Shown: in pieces, positions 1 to 6,844 of the stretch
How the letters are laid out: the number at the start of each line of letters is the position of its first letter
Numbering within the stretch: the stretch's first letter is position 1
Assembly (NCBI GenBank): GCA_021372555.1
Contig: JAJFUI010000016.1
Coordinates: forward strand, 1-42,876
Direction of reading: 5' to 3'
DNA: 42,876 nt
From: Planctomycetaceae bacterium
GTDB taxonomy: Bacteria; Planctomycetota; Planctomycetia; Pirellulales; Thermoguttaceae
Notes under the pieces: generated by a model
What the model was told of the DNA's origin: nothing
The model's input: the letters and a program-made list of their open reading frames with translations, nothing else
The model's database searches: none
Translations under genes and position numbers: made by a program

Positions 1-597
1 GAGACTAGCAAGGCCGCCGCCGATGCGATGGCCTATGCCCTGAAGGTCCCCTGCGTCGAGGGCCTGATCCGCAATCGCTACAGCGGTCGCACCTTCATCG
101 AGGGTGGCGGCAACCGGCGCCGCAAGGCTCAAACCAAGTACACTCCGCTCCGCGAGGTGCTCGAAGGAAAACGAGTCTTGCTGGTCGAGGACTCGGTCGT
201 CCGCGCCACGACGCTCCAAGTGTTGCTGAGCCGCATTCGGCAGTACGGCCAGCCGAAGGAGATTCACGTTCGCGTCGCCTGTCCGCCGATCGTCGCTCCC
301 TGCTTCTACGGCATCGACATGTCCACGGTGAGCGAGTTGTTCGCCCCCAAGTTTTGCCCCGAGGGCCCGCTGACCCCGGAAATCGAGGCCCGCATGGCCG
401 CCCAGCTCGGCGCTGACTCGCTCCGCTATCTGTCGGTCGAGGCCGTCGCCCGAGCGATCGGCATGCCTGAGGGAGATCTCTGCCGAGCGTGCATCAACGG
501 CGTCTATCCGACGCCCTGCGGCGAGCGTCTGGCACGCATCGCGATGGAAAACCACCGCAATAACGTGGTCGGAAGAACGTACGAGAGCGCGAAGTAA
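1..597 (+). CDS. purF: Amidophosphoribosyltransferase, C-terminal part (partial)
   Basis: This is the 3' end of purF, cut by the window edge; the reading frame is open from base 1. The enzyme makes 5-phosphoribosylamine from PRPP and glutamine, the first step of de novo purine synthesis, in the cytoplasm. What is visible is the phosphoribosyltransferase domain: the PRPP-loop region [13 protein letters not shown] (nt ~175-214), then [11 protein letters not shown] and the C-terminal [13 protein letters not shown]. The cysteine before FYGID and the CxxC near the end match the Fe-S ligands of the Bacillus-type enzyme, so this is probably an Fe-S-bearing PurF. The PRPP loop reads VRATT where most members have VRGTT. 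The N-terminal glutaminase domain lies outside the window. Family assignment is secure. Confidence 0.95.
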   Translation, partial: ETSKAAADAMAYALKVPCVEGLIRNRYSGRTFIEGGGNRRRKAQTKYTPLREVLEGKRVLLVEDSVVRATTLQVLLSRIRQYGQPKEIHVRVACPPIVAPCFYGIDMSTVSELFAPKFCPEGPLTPEIEARMAAQLGADSLRYLSVEAVARAIGMPEGDLCRACINGVYPTPCGERLARIAMENHRNNVVGRTYESAK

Positions 598-653
598 CAG
601 GTTATTGCTCGTAACGGCGCCACCGAATTTATGCGCAGCCGAGGAGGTGTCGC

Positions 654-1259
654 ATGACTCGGGAAGAACCGGAACCGCTAGGACATCAGCAGCGAGCGAT
701 GCGAGCCGCGCTTTGGGCGCTGGCTGTCGCCGCTGTTGTCGCCGTCCTGCTGTGGGCGTACTTGCGTCTGCGGCCGCTAGAGCCACTCGGCATCGGCCGC
801 GAGCTAAACGCCCTGAGTTTGCAGCCGCTTACCGGCGACTCCGCCCCCGTGTCGCTCGCAAGCCTCAAGAACCGGGTGACGTTGTTGAATCTCTGGGGAC
901 CCTGGTGTCCGCCATGCCGCCGAGAATTGCCACATTTGGCCGAACTGTCTCGCCACTTCGCTTCCGAGAAGGCGTTTCAACTCCTGGCCGTCGCCTATCC
1001 CAGCGAGGTTAGTGACGACGTCGAGTCGTTGCGTGATGACACCGCGGCTGTGCTGAGCGACCTGAAGGTTTCGATCCCCACCTATCGAGACGACGGCAAA
1101 GTGAGCCTGTCCGCCGTCGACGGCGCCATCGGCTTCTCCGGCTACCCTACAACGCTGCTGATCGATCGCAAAGGCGTCATTCGCGGCATCTGGGTCGGCG
1201 ACGTTTCCGGCATCAAGATCGAAGTGCGGCAAAGGATTGCCGAAGTTCTGCGAGAGTAG
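654..1259 (+). CDS. Membrane-anchored TlpA-like thioredoxin
   Basis: A 201-residue thioredoxin-fold protein with one N-terminal membrane helix (about residues 17-37), so the catalytic domain should face the periplasm. The redox motif WCPPC is at residues 84-88 (cysteines 85 and 88) and the conserved cis-proline is in GYPTT (P165), as in TlpA/ResA-type thiol-disulfide reductases. A strong ribosome-binding site (GAGGAGG) sits just before the ATG at 654, which decides the start. It lies 56 bp after purF on the same strand but has no obvious functional link to it. It converges on queA. TlpA/ResA proteins reduce or isomerise disulfides, for example in cytochrome c maturation; the actual substrate here is unknown. 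Confidence 0.88.
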   Translation: MTREEPEPLGHQQRAMRAALWALAVAAVVAVLLWAYLRLRPLEPLGIGRELNALSLQPLTGDSAPVSLASLKNRVTLLNLWGPWCPPCRRELPHLAELSRHFASEKAFQLLAVAYPSEVSDDVESLRDDTAAVLSDLKVSIPTYRDDGKVSLSAVDGAIGFSGYPTTLLIDRKGVIRGIWVGDVSGIKIEVRQRIAEVLRE

Positions 1260-1301
1260 TCCCAACGTACTCTTCAGTCGCCGCTTGACGTTCGCTCTCT
1301 G

Positions 1302-2348
1302 CTACAGAATCAGCATCGCATCCCCGTAGCTGTAAAACCGATACTGCTCCCGCACCGCTTCCTCATACGCTCGGCGCATCAAATCATCGCCACCGAAGGT
1401 GCGGACTAGCACCAGGAGCGTGGTGCGTGGAAGGTGGAAGTTCGTCAGCATCACGTCAACAACGCGGAACTGGTACGGCGGCCGGATAAACAGGTCGGTG
1501 TGGCCGGTAAACGGCTTCAGTTCTCCGCTGGCCGCGGCGGTCTCCAGCAGCCTGACCGACGTCGTGCCGACGGCCACTACACGCCCACCGCGCTGCCGAC
1601 AGGCTTTGACGCGATCGACGGCCTCCTGCCGCACGCAGCCCCATTCGCTGTGCATTTGGTGCCCCGCCAGCGTGTCCGAGCTAATCGGCCGGAACGTGCC
1701 CGGACCGACGTGCAGCGTCAGGGGACAGACTTCGACGCCCTGCTCCGCTAGCCGGTCGAGCAACGAGGCAGTGAAATGCAGGCCGGCCGTCGGCGCGGCG
1801 ACCGCTCCCAGCACTTGGGCGTAAACCGTCTGGTACTGCTGGCGGTCGCCCTCGACCATCTCGCCTTTCCGGATGTAGGGCGGCAGCGGCACCCGTCCCA
1901 CGCGGTCCAGCAGCGTGAATACGTCCTCCGGCGTCTCTGGCCGGGCGATCCAGGTGCCATCGCTCTGCCGGGTGGCCAGTTCAAGACGCACATCCTCGCG
2001 CCCTTCGGCGTTGATCAGTGTCACCGTGTCGCCCGGCCGCAGCCGACCGCGCGTTTTGCACATGACGCGCCATAGCCCGTCGGGACTCGCTTCGATGAAC
2101 AACCCTTCCCAGTGGCCACCGGTGCCATTCCGTCGTCCGACCAATCGGGCTGGCACAACTCGCGTGTCGTTGATCACCAGGCAATCGCCGCGGCGAAGCA
2201 GCTCTGGCAAATCGCGGATGTGCTTGTGATCTAAGGAGTTGCGTGCTCGATCGACGACCAGCAAACGCGCATCGCTCCGGCAAATCGCCGGCGACTGGGC
2301 GATTAGCTCTTTCGGTAAATCGTAATCGTACTGGTCCAGTTCCGACAT
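1302..2348 (-). CDS. queA: S-adenosylmethionine:tRNA ribosyltransferase-isomerase
   Basis: QueA transfers and isomerises the ribosyl group of SAM to 7-aminomethyl-7-deazaguanine in tRNA, giving epoxyqueuosine in the wobble position of Asp, Asn, His and Tyr tRNAs. The protein starts MSELDQYDYDLPKELIAQ and carries the family blocks NDTRVVPARL, PLPPYIRK, AAPTAGLHFT, HVGPGTFRP and NFHLPRTTLLVLV. At 348 residues it has the usual family length. The frame is open a further 17 codons upstream, but the start at 2348 matches the family N-terminus and has a GGAGGGAGGG purine run upstream. It is divergent from the glycosyltransferase gene at 2459; a TATACT box lies in between. No other queuosine gene is in the window. 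Confidence 0.96.
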   Translation of the reverse strand: MSELDQYDYDLPKELIAQSPAICRSDARLLVVDRARNSLDHKHIRDLPELLRRGDCLVINDTRVVPARLVGRRNGTGGHWEGLFIEASPDGLWRVMCKTRGRLRPGDTVTLINAEGREDVRLELATRQSDGTWIARPETPEDVFTLLDRVGRVPLPPYIRKGEMVEGDRQQYQTVYAQVLGAVAAPTAGLHFTASLLDRLAEQGVEVCPLTLHVGPGTFRPISSDTLAGHQMHSEWGCVRQEAVDRVKACRQRGGRVVAVGTTSVRLLETAAASGELKPFTGHTDLFIRPPYQFRVVDVMLTNFHLPRTTLLVLVRTFGGDDLMRRAYEEAVREQYRFYSYGDAMLIL

Positions 2349-2376
2349 CGCGAGCTTTACCCTCCCTCCGAAAGTG

Positions 2377-2382
2377 AGTATA
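2377..2382 (-). promoter_or_regulatory. Candidate -10 box for queA
   Basis: On the minus strand this reads TATACT, about 28 nt before the queA start codon, which would give a short leader. No convincing -35 box is seen at 16-18 nt spacing, so this is only a candidate. Confidence 0.35.
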
Positions 2383-2458
2383 AGCGTCGTAGACTCCAAA
2401 TTCGAGGGGGCGGAGGCTCACGCCGGTCGTCTGCCAAAAAAAGCCGGCCTCAATCGCT

Positions 2459-3613
2459 ATGACACCAATCCGCCTTGCGCTGTGCATCACCGACCTCGAC
2501 ATTGGCGGCGCCGAGCGACATTTGACCCAACTGGCGGTGCGAGTGGATCGCCGTCGCTTCTCGCCTGTGGTTTACTGCCTGGGGCCCAAACCACCTCGCG
2601 ACGAAGCGTCCTGCGTGCCAGCCCTGCTTGCGGCCGGCGTCGAAGTCCATTGCCTTAACGCCCGGGCGATATGGCAATTCCCTGTTGTCGTTCACCGTTT
2701 GCGACGTCTGTTCGACGCCCAGAATCCGCAGGTTGTTCAAACATTCTTGTTTCACGCCAACGTCTTGGGGCGAATTGCCGCTTGCTGCGCCGGCGTAAAA
2801 ACCATTTTGGCCGGCGTCCGTGTTGCCGAACGGTCGGCGCGATGGCACCTCTGGCTCGACCGCATGACGCATCGCTGCGTGGATCGCTACGTCTGCGTCA
2901 GCCAGTCCGTTGCCGACTTTTCGTCCCAGTACGCCGGATTGCCCGCTGAAAAGCTGGTGGTGATTCCGAATGGCATCGACCTGGGCAAGTACCCCGCCGG
3001 GGACTGTCCTGATTTTCTTAAGGCCACTCGGGAAATGCTGGGCATTCCGCCCGGTCGTCGCGCGATCACCTTTGTCGGTCGCCTGACGCCGCAGAAGGGC
3101 GTTGATTGGCTTGTCGAGACGGCGCCGCAATGGATGGCCCAGCTCCCCGATTGCGACCTGTTGCTGGTGGGTGACGGTCCGCTTCGCGACTCGCTCGAAG
3201 CCGCCGCCAGCAGTGCTGGCATTGCCAACCGCGTCCATTTCGCTGGCTGGCGGCCCGACGTTCCGCAGATTCTAGCAGCCAGTAGCCTCATGGTTCTCCC
3301 TTCCGCCTGGGAGGGGATGCCGAATGTGGTCCTCGAAGCCATGGCGAGCCGCTTGCCGGTATTGGCCACAGACGTCGAGGGCGTCTTGGAGCTTCTTGGC
3401 CCGAACGCCCCGCCGCAAACAGTTCGCTACCGTGATACGCAAATGCTTACGCAGAGGCTGGTTGCACTGATGTCGGATCCGAGCGGTGCTGCCGCCATTG
3501 GTGCAGAGAACCGCCGTCGCGCCGAGCAACACTTTGCCATTTCTCGCACCGTCGCCGCCTATGAGGACCTCTGGGCGTCACTCGTAAGACAACAAGCAGG
3601 CTGCGCGGATTAG
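2459..3613 (+). CDS. Family 4 glycosyltransferase (GT-B fold)
   Basis: A 384-residue retaining glycosyltransferase of the GT4 type. The N-terminal domain starts RLALCITDLDIGGAERHLTQL, with the GGAE loop typical of acceptor binding. The C-terminal domain has ITFVGRLTPQKGVDWLV and the nucleotide-sugar binding EX7E region PSAWEGMPNVVLEAMASR (about residues 280-297). No signal peptide or membrane helix is evident, so it should work on the cytoplasmic face of the membrane on lipid-linked or polysaccharide substrates. Donor and acceptor sugars cannot be read from the sequence. No clear Shine-Dalgarno site precedes the ATG. The gene stands alone, divergent from queA and about 410 bp before rsmH. Confidence 0.88.
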   Translation: MTPIRLALCITDLDIGGAERHLTQLAVRVDRRRFSPVVYCLGPKPPRDEASCVPALLAAGVEVHCLNARAIWQFPVVVHRLRRLFDAQNPQVVQTFLFHANVLGRIAACCAGVKTILAGVRVAERSARWHLWLDRMTHRCVDRYVCVSQSVADFSSQYAGLPAEKLVVIPNGIDLGKYPAGDCPDFLKATREMLGIPPGRRAITFVGRLTPQKGVDWLVETAPQWMAQLPDCDLLLVGDGPLRDSLEAAASSAGIANRVHFAGWRPDVPQILAASSLMVLPSAWEGMPNVVLEAMASRLPVLATDVEGVLELLGPNAPPQTVRYRDTQMLTQRLVALMSDPSGAAAIGAENRRRAEQHFAISRTVAAYEDLWASLVRQQAGCAD

Positions 3614-3923
3614 CGGCATGTGCTTGGGCTGGCAGTTGCACCGCCGACACACGCGGGGAGTCTCCAGACTGTCCCCTGTCACGCTTCAACTGCTGCACCA
3701 ACGGCGTCGCCAATAAACCGCCTTGTGTCGCCTTGAGCGATTGGTTATCGTTTCGCCATGTGAGAGAGCCGTGTCGCCGGCTTGCGGCCACCAGTTCGGC
3801 GTCAGACGTCACCTCCAGCGGTGACAAGGGTTCTCCCAGCGGAGCCACGAGGGCGCCGTTGCCAGTTTGCGCGGGATTGCCGTCACCTTCGTCAGCGGTT
3901 TCCTACGCAAACACTCGACCTCA

Positions 3924-3947
3924 CACGGGCGCAAGGACGCGCCCGTG
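3924..3947. repeat. Perfect 9-bp inverted repeat (hairpin)
   Basis: The arms CACGGGCGC and GCGCCCGTG are separated by AAGGAC. A short T-run (GTTTTC) follows about 8 nt later, so it could act as a weak terminator for the glycosyltransferase gene on the plus strand or fold in the rsmH leader. Confidence 0.5.
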
Positions 3948-3976
3948 ATGGGGCGTTTTCGGAACAGGGAAGATTC

Positions 3977-4002
3977 GTGTGCCACTACTCGGAGTGGCAC
4001 AC
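3977..4002. repeat. Perfect 10-bp inverted repeat directly upstream of rsmH
   Basis: The arms GTGTGCCACT and AGTGGCACAC are separated by a 6-nt loop (ACTCGG). It ends 20 nt before the rsmH start, where no Shine-Dalgarno site is visible. GTGCCACT-type palindromes are, as I recall, common dispersed repeats in planctomycete genomes, so this may be a repeat element as well as a leader hairpin. Confidence 0.55.
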
Positions 4003-4022
4003 CCGGTTTAGGCCTCATCACA

Positions 4023-4907
4023 ATGACCGAACCATCGCCGGTGCATGTGCCCGTGCTACTGAACCAGGTGGTCGAATGGTTGCGACCACAACCGGGTCAG
4101 ACCATCGTCGATGGCACTTTGGGCGGTGGTGGCCACAGCCGGGCCTTGGCCTCGGCGGTTCGGCCCAAGGGCCGAGTGATCGCTGTCGACCGCGACCCGA
4201 CCGCCATCGACGCCGCTCGCGAACGTCTTGCCCGGCTGCCGGTCAAACTCGTCCACGCAAACTACTGTGACTTGCCGGAGGTCCTCGAACAACTCGGTGT
4301 CGCGAGCGTCGACGGCGTGGTTCTCGATCTCGGACTGTCCAGCGACCAGTTGGCCGACCGCAGTCGTGGGTTCAGCTTCTCGGCCGAAGGTCCGCTAGAC
4401 CTGCGATTCGACACGATGTCCGGCGAACCGGCCCGACGGCTCCTCAACCGGCTGAGTGTGGAGCACCTTACCCAATTGATCTCCGCCTACGGCGAAGAGC
4501 GTTACAGTCGCCGGATTGCGCAGGCGATTGTGGCTCGTCGCCGCGAGCGGCCCATCGAAACGGCCGCAGAGTTGGCCGAACTGATCCGCGCGTGCGTGCC
4601 GAAGCCGCTACGGGGGCCGCGAATTGACCCGGCCACGCGAACGTTTCAGGCCCTGCGCATCGCCGTCAACGACGAATTGAAGTCCCTGGACATCGGCCTA
4701 CGACGCATTCCCGACTGTCTGCGCCCTGGAGCCCGATTTGCCATTATCAGTTTTCACTCGCTGGAGGATCGTCGCGTCAAGGAAGCGTTTCGCAGCGACG
4801 AGCGGCTTCGCGTTCTCACGCGTCACCCGGTGCGACCCGACGAAGAGGAGATGGCCGACAATCCCCGCTCCCGCAGCGCCAAGCTGAGGGTTGCGGAACG
4901 AGTATAG
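4023..4907 (+). CDS. rsmH: 16S rRNA (cytosine1402-N4)-methyltransferase
   Basis: RsmH (MraW) methylates N4 of C1402 in the decoding centre of 16S rRNA using SAM. The start MTEPSPVHVPVLLNQVVEWL matches the family N-terminus; the frame is open 52 codons further upstream, but that part is unlike the family and crosses two hairpins. Motifs seen are the SAM-binding DGTLGGGGHSR (residues 30-40), VVLDLGLSSDQL, FDTMSG, ATRTFQALRIAVNDEL and FAIISFHSLEDRRVK. The 294-residue length is normal. In most bacteria rsmH opens the division/cell-wall cluster with ftsL and ftsI; here it is followed by a membrane-anchored LysM protein instead. Confidence 0.96.
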   Translation: MTEPSPVHVPVLLNQVVEWLRPQPGQTIVDGTLGGGGHSRALASAVRPKGRVIAVDRDPTAIDAARERLARLPVKLVHANYCDLPEVLEQLGVASVDGVVLDLGLSSDQLADRSRGFSFSAEGPLDLRFDTMSGEPARRLLNRLSVEHLTQLISAYGEERYSRRIAQAIVARRRERPIETAAELAELIRACVPKPLRGPRIDPATRTFQALRIAVNDELKSLDIGLRRIPDCLRPGARFAIISFHSLEDRRVKEAFRSDERLRVLTRHPVRPDEEEMADNPRSRSAKLRVAERV

Positions 4908-4953
4908 CGTCTAGCCCGGCGATTGCGCCCATAGTCTTGCACGGAGGCTCGAC

Positions 4954-6024
4954 ATGAATCCCGAAGAAAAAGAAGAAACGACAGAAAAGGCCGCGGAGAA
5001 ACCGGCCACATCCGCACGGCTCGGCAAGGAAGCCACGATCGGCGCTGCGGTGATCCTCGGACTCCTGGTCATCCTGGTCATCGCCATCGTCGTTCGTGTC
5101 AGCGGCAGCGGCCCGCGCGAAAAGGTGGTCGCGGCCAACGACGCCCACGAGCGGAAAGACAAACCGAAGAGCGCCAGTCTGCTCAAAGACGACAAGCTCT
5201 TCGAGGGCTTCAACACGAAGCCGTTTACGCCGTCAAAGCCGGCCGTCACGCCCGCGAGCGCGCCTCCCCACAAACCGCCAACGCCCGTGGACAAGAAGCC
5301 CGATCCATGGAAGTTCGCCTCCGACGGTCCGGACGTTCGACGCCCGCTGCCAGGCGACCTGCCGCCCGGCAAGCTGTTGAAGCCGGAACCGCCGAGGTCG
5401 CCGGCCGCCGGTGCGCCCGAGCATCATCGTGCGGATCCATTCACAAAGCCAGCAGTTCCGGCCAAACGCGCCGACGATCGCGGCATTGCCATGCCAGGCG
5501 ATCGCGGTTTAGCGGACACCGTCCCGCCACCGCCGAGCCGGTCGCGCTACGAGCCTCCGCGTCGCGACGATCCCTGGCCGGCTTCCTCGCCGGCGCCCAC
5601 AGCGCCTGCGCGATACGGCAACCCGGAACGTCAGACAGCCGCGTCCTCGACGCCTTCGCGTTACGGCAACTCGGATCGTCCAGCAGTGCCGTCCTCCGAT
5701 CTTGGCGGCGATGATTGGCGTCGAGAGCCGCCGAAGTCGAGATACGGCGACTCGCGGGTTGCCGACGCGCCGGTGTCGCCCGTCAGCACCCGGCAGTCGT
5801 ATGGTTCCAGCCGAACCTACATCGTCGTCGAAGGCGACACGCTTTTCAATATCGCCCGCTATGAACTGGGCAAGGCTTCTCGTTGGGTGGAAATCTACGA
5901 GCTGAATCGCAATGCCCTGGGTACCGACCTCAGTTCGCTCCCTCCCGGCATAAAGCTCATGTTGCCCGAAGGCGAGCGTCCGAACATGCTTGCCGAACCG
6001 CCCAGCAATGGTTATCGGCGCTAG
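4954..6024 (+). CDS. Single-pass membrane protein with C-terminal LysM domain
   Basis: A 356-residue protein with a short charged cytoplasmic N-terminus, one membrane helix (about residues 29-47, IGAAVILGLLVILVIAIVV), a long Pro-, Lys- and Arg-rich periplasmic linker, and a LysM domain at about residues 289-338 (YIVVEGDTLFNIARYELG ... LPPGIKLMLPEG). LysM binds peptidoglycan or similar N-acetylhexosamine polymers. The linker contains degenerate SRYGN/ARYGN/SRYGD repeats around residues 200-265. The ATG has a good GGAGG site 6 nt upstream. It begins 46 bp after rsmH and is probably co-transcribed, in the place where ftsL normally sits. Its topology (short cytoplasmic tail, one helix, long periplasmic part) is FtsL-like, but there is no coiled coil; a role in envelope or division is inference. 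Confidence 0.85.
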   Translation: MNPEEKEETTEKAAEKPATSARLGKEATIGAAVILGLLVILVIAIVVRVSGSGPREKVVAANDAHERKDKPKSASLLKDDKLFEGFNTKPFTPSKPAVTPASAPPHKPPTPVDKKPDPWKFASDGPDVRRPLPGDLPPGKLLKPEPPRSPAAGAPEHHRADPFTKPAVPAKRADDRGIAMPGDRGLADTVPPPPSRSRYEPPRRDDPWPASSPAPTAPARYGNPERQTAASSTPSRYGNSDRPAVPSSDLGGDDWRREPPKSRYGDSRVADAPVSPVSTRQSYGSSRTYIVVEGDTLFNIARYELGKASRWVEIYELNRNALGTDLSSLPPGIKLMLPEGERPNMLAEPPSNGYRR

Positions 6025-6044
6025 TCAAGCGTTGCTTTGCATCC

Positions 6045-6491
6045 ATGAGGATCATCTCGGGCGGACAGACGGGCGTTGATCGGGCGGCCCTCGATGCCGC
6101 GATGGAACTGGGAATCGCCCACGGCGGCTGGTGCCCTCTTGGCCGTCTTGCCGAGGACGGCCGTATTCCCGATCGCTACCAGCTTACCGAAACCGATTCG
6201 CCGGTCTACGCGGTTCGCACCGAGCGGAACGTCGTCGAGAGCGACGCCACGCTGATTCTTTACCGCGGCCGCATTTCCGGCGGCACGAAACTGACGCTGC
6301 AACTAGCGCGGCGACACAGTAAGCCGCATCTCAAGGTCGATCTCGATGCCGCGCCAGAGCCGGTCGATGTTTGCCGCTGGCTCGCGGAGTACCACATCGA
6401 GACTCTCAACGTCGCCGGCCCTCGCGAGAGCCAAAGCCCCGGCATCGGCGTACTAGCTCACGCGTTTCTCCTTCGAGTGCTTCGGCCGTGA
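6045..6491 (+). CDS. SLOG-fold putative nucleotide-binding protein (cpYpsA / 'molybdenum carrier' type)
   Basis: A 148-residue cytoplasmic protein starting MRIISGGQTGVDRAALDAA. The glycine-rich SGGQTGVDRAALD and the later LYRGRISGGTKLT are the signature loops of the circularly permuted YpsA-like SLOG family, often named putative molybdenum carrier. SLOG proteins bind nucleotides or related ligands; no enzymatic role is established for this branch as far as I know. It starts 20 bp after the LysM gene, so the two may be co-transcribed. The reading frame is open further upstream into the LysM gene, but the family N-terminus begins exactly at this ATG. No strong ribosome-binding site is visible. 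Confidence 0.85.
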   Translation: MRIISGGQTGVDRAALDAAMELGIAHGGWCPLGRLAEDGRIPDRYQLTETDSPVYAVRTERNVVESDATLILYRGRISGGTKLTLQLARRHSKPHLKVDLDAAPEPVDVCRWLAEYHIETLNVAGPRESQSPGIGVLAHAFLLRVLRP

Positions 6492-6844
6492 TGTATTGCC
6501 CACGCTCGCGTGAGGAGCACGGACGCGACGTTTAAGAAGTGCAAGGCTCGCGCACTCTGAACCCGAAAGCGATCCACCGCGTACAAGATGCAGCGATGTT
6601 GGTTTTTGCCCGCGCAAGGGTGAAAACGGGGTTGCCGAAAGGCAACGCCTGAGGCAAAATCGCCCTCTCGGAAGCCCGCGGATGGATGAAATCCGTTTGT
6701 CATTTGACGGCAGCCCGCTTTTGACACACATTTCCCTAGTGGCAACTTTTCCGCCACTAGTCTTGTCGTCAAGAATCTTATCTACCCAAGAACTGATCGG
6801 CCGCCGCGTGGCTTGATCGTTCACGTCGCAATACGGTACTCATC
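6492..6844. other. Intergenic region upstream of the subtilase gene
   Basis: About 350 bp without a convincing gene. It holds a 6-bp stem closed by a GAAA tetraloop (6631-6646, GTTGCC/GGCAAC), two TTGAC-type hexamers (TTGACG at about 6704 and TTGACA at 6721) and the inverted repeat at 6736-6760. Some of it could be leader RNA or promoter of the subtilase gene; no clear -10 box was found. Confidence 0.45.
6736..6760. repeat. Perfect 8-bp inverted repeat
   Basis: The arms CTAGTGGC and GCCACTAG flank the loop AACTTTTCC. It lies about 85 nt before the subtilase start and just after a TTGACA hexamer. It could be an operator, a leader hairpin, or a member of the GTGGC/GCCAC palindrome family also seen at 3977-4002. 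Confidence 0.5.

Larger units (their letters stand above)
3614..4022. other. Intergenic region before rsmH with two hairpins
   Basis: About 410 bp with no convincing gene; the open frames here have no recognisable product. The right half holds two perfect inverted repeats, at 3924-3947 and 3977-4002, the second ending 20 nt before the rsmH ATG. No mraZ gene is present in front of rsmH. Confidence 0.6.

Noticed and set aside
6600..6700. Known riboswitch (cobalamin, TPP or c-di-GMP) before the subtilase
   Set aside because: Hairpins are present but none of the conserved core sequences of these classes could be found.
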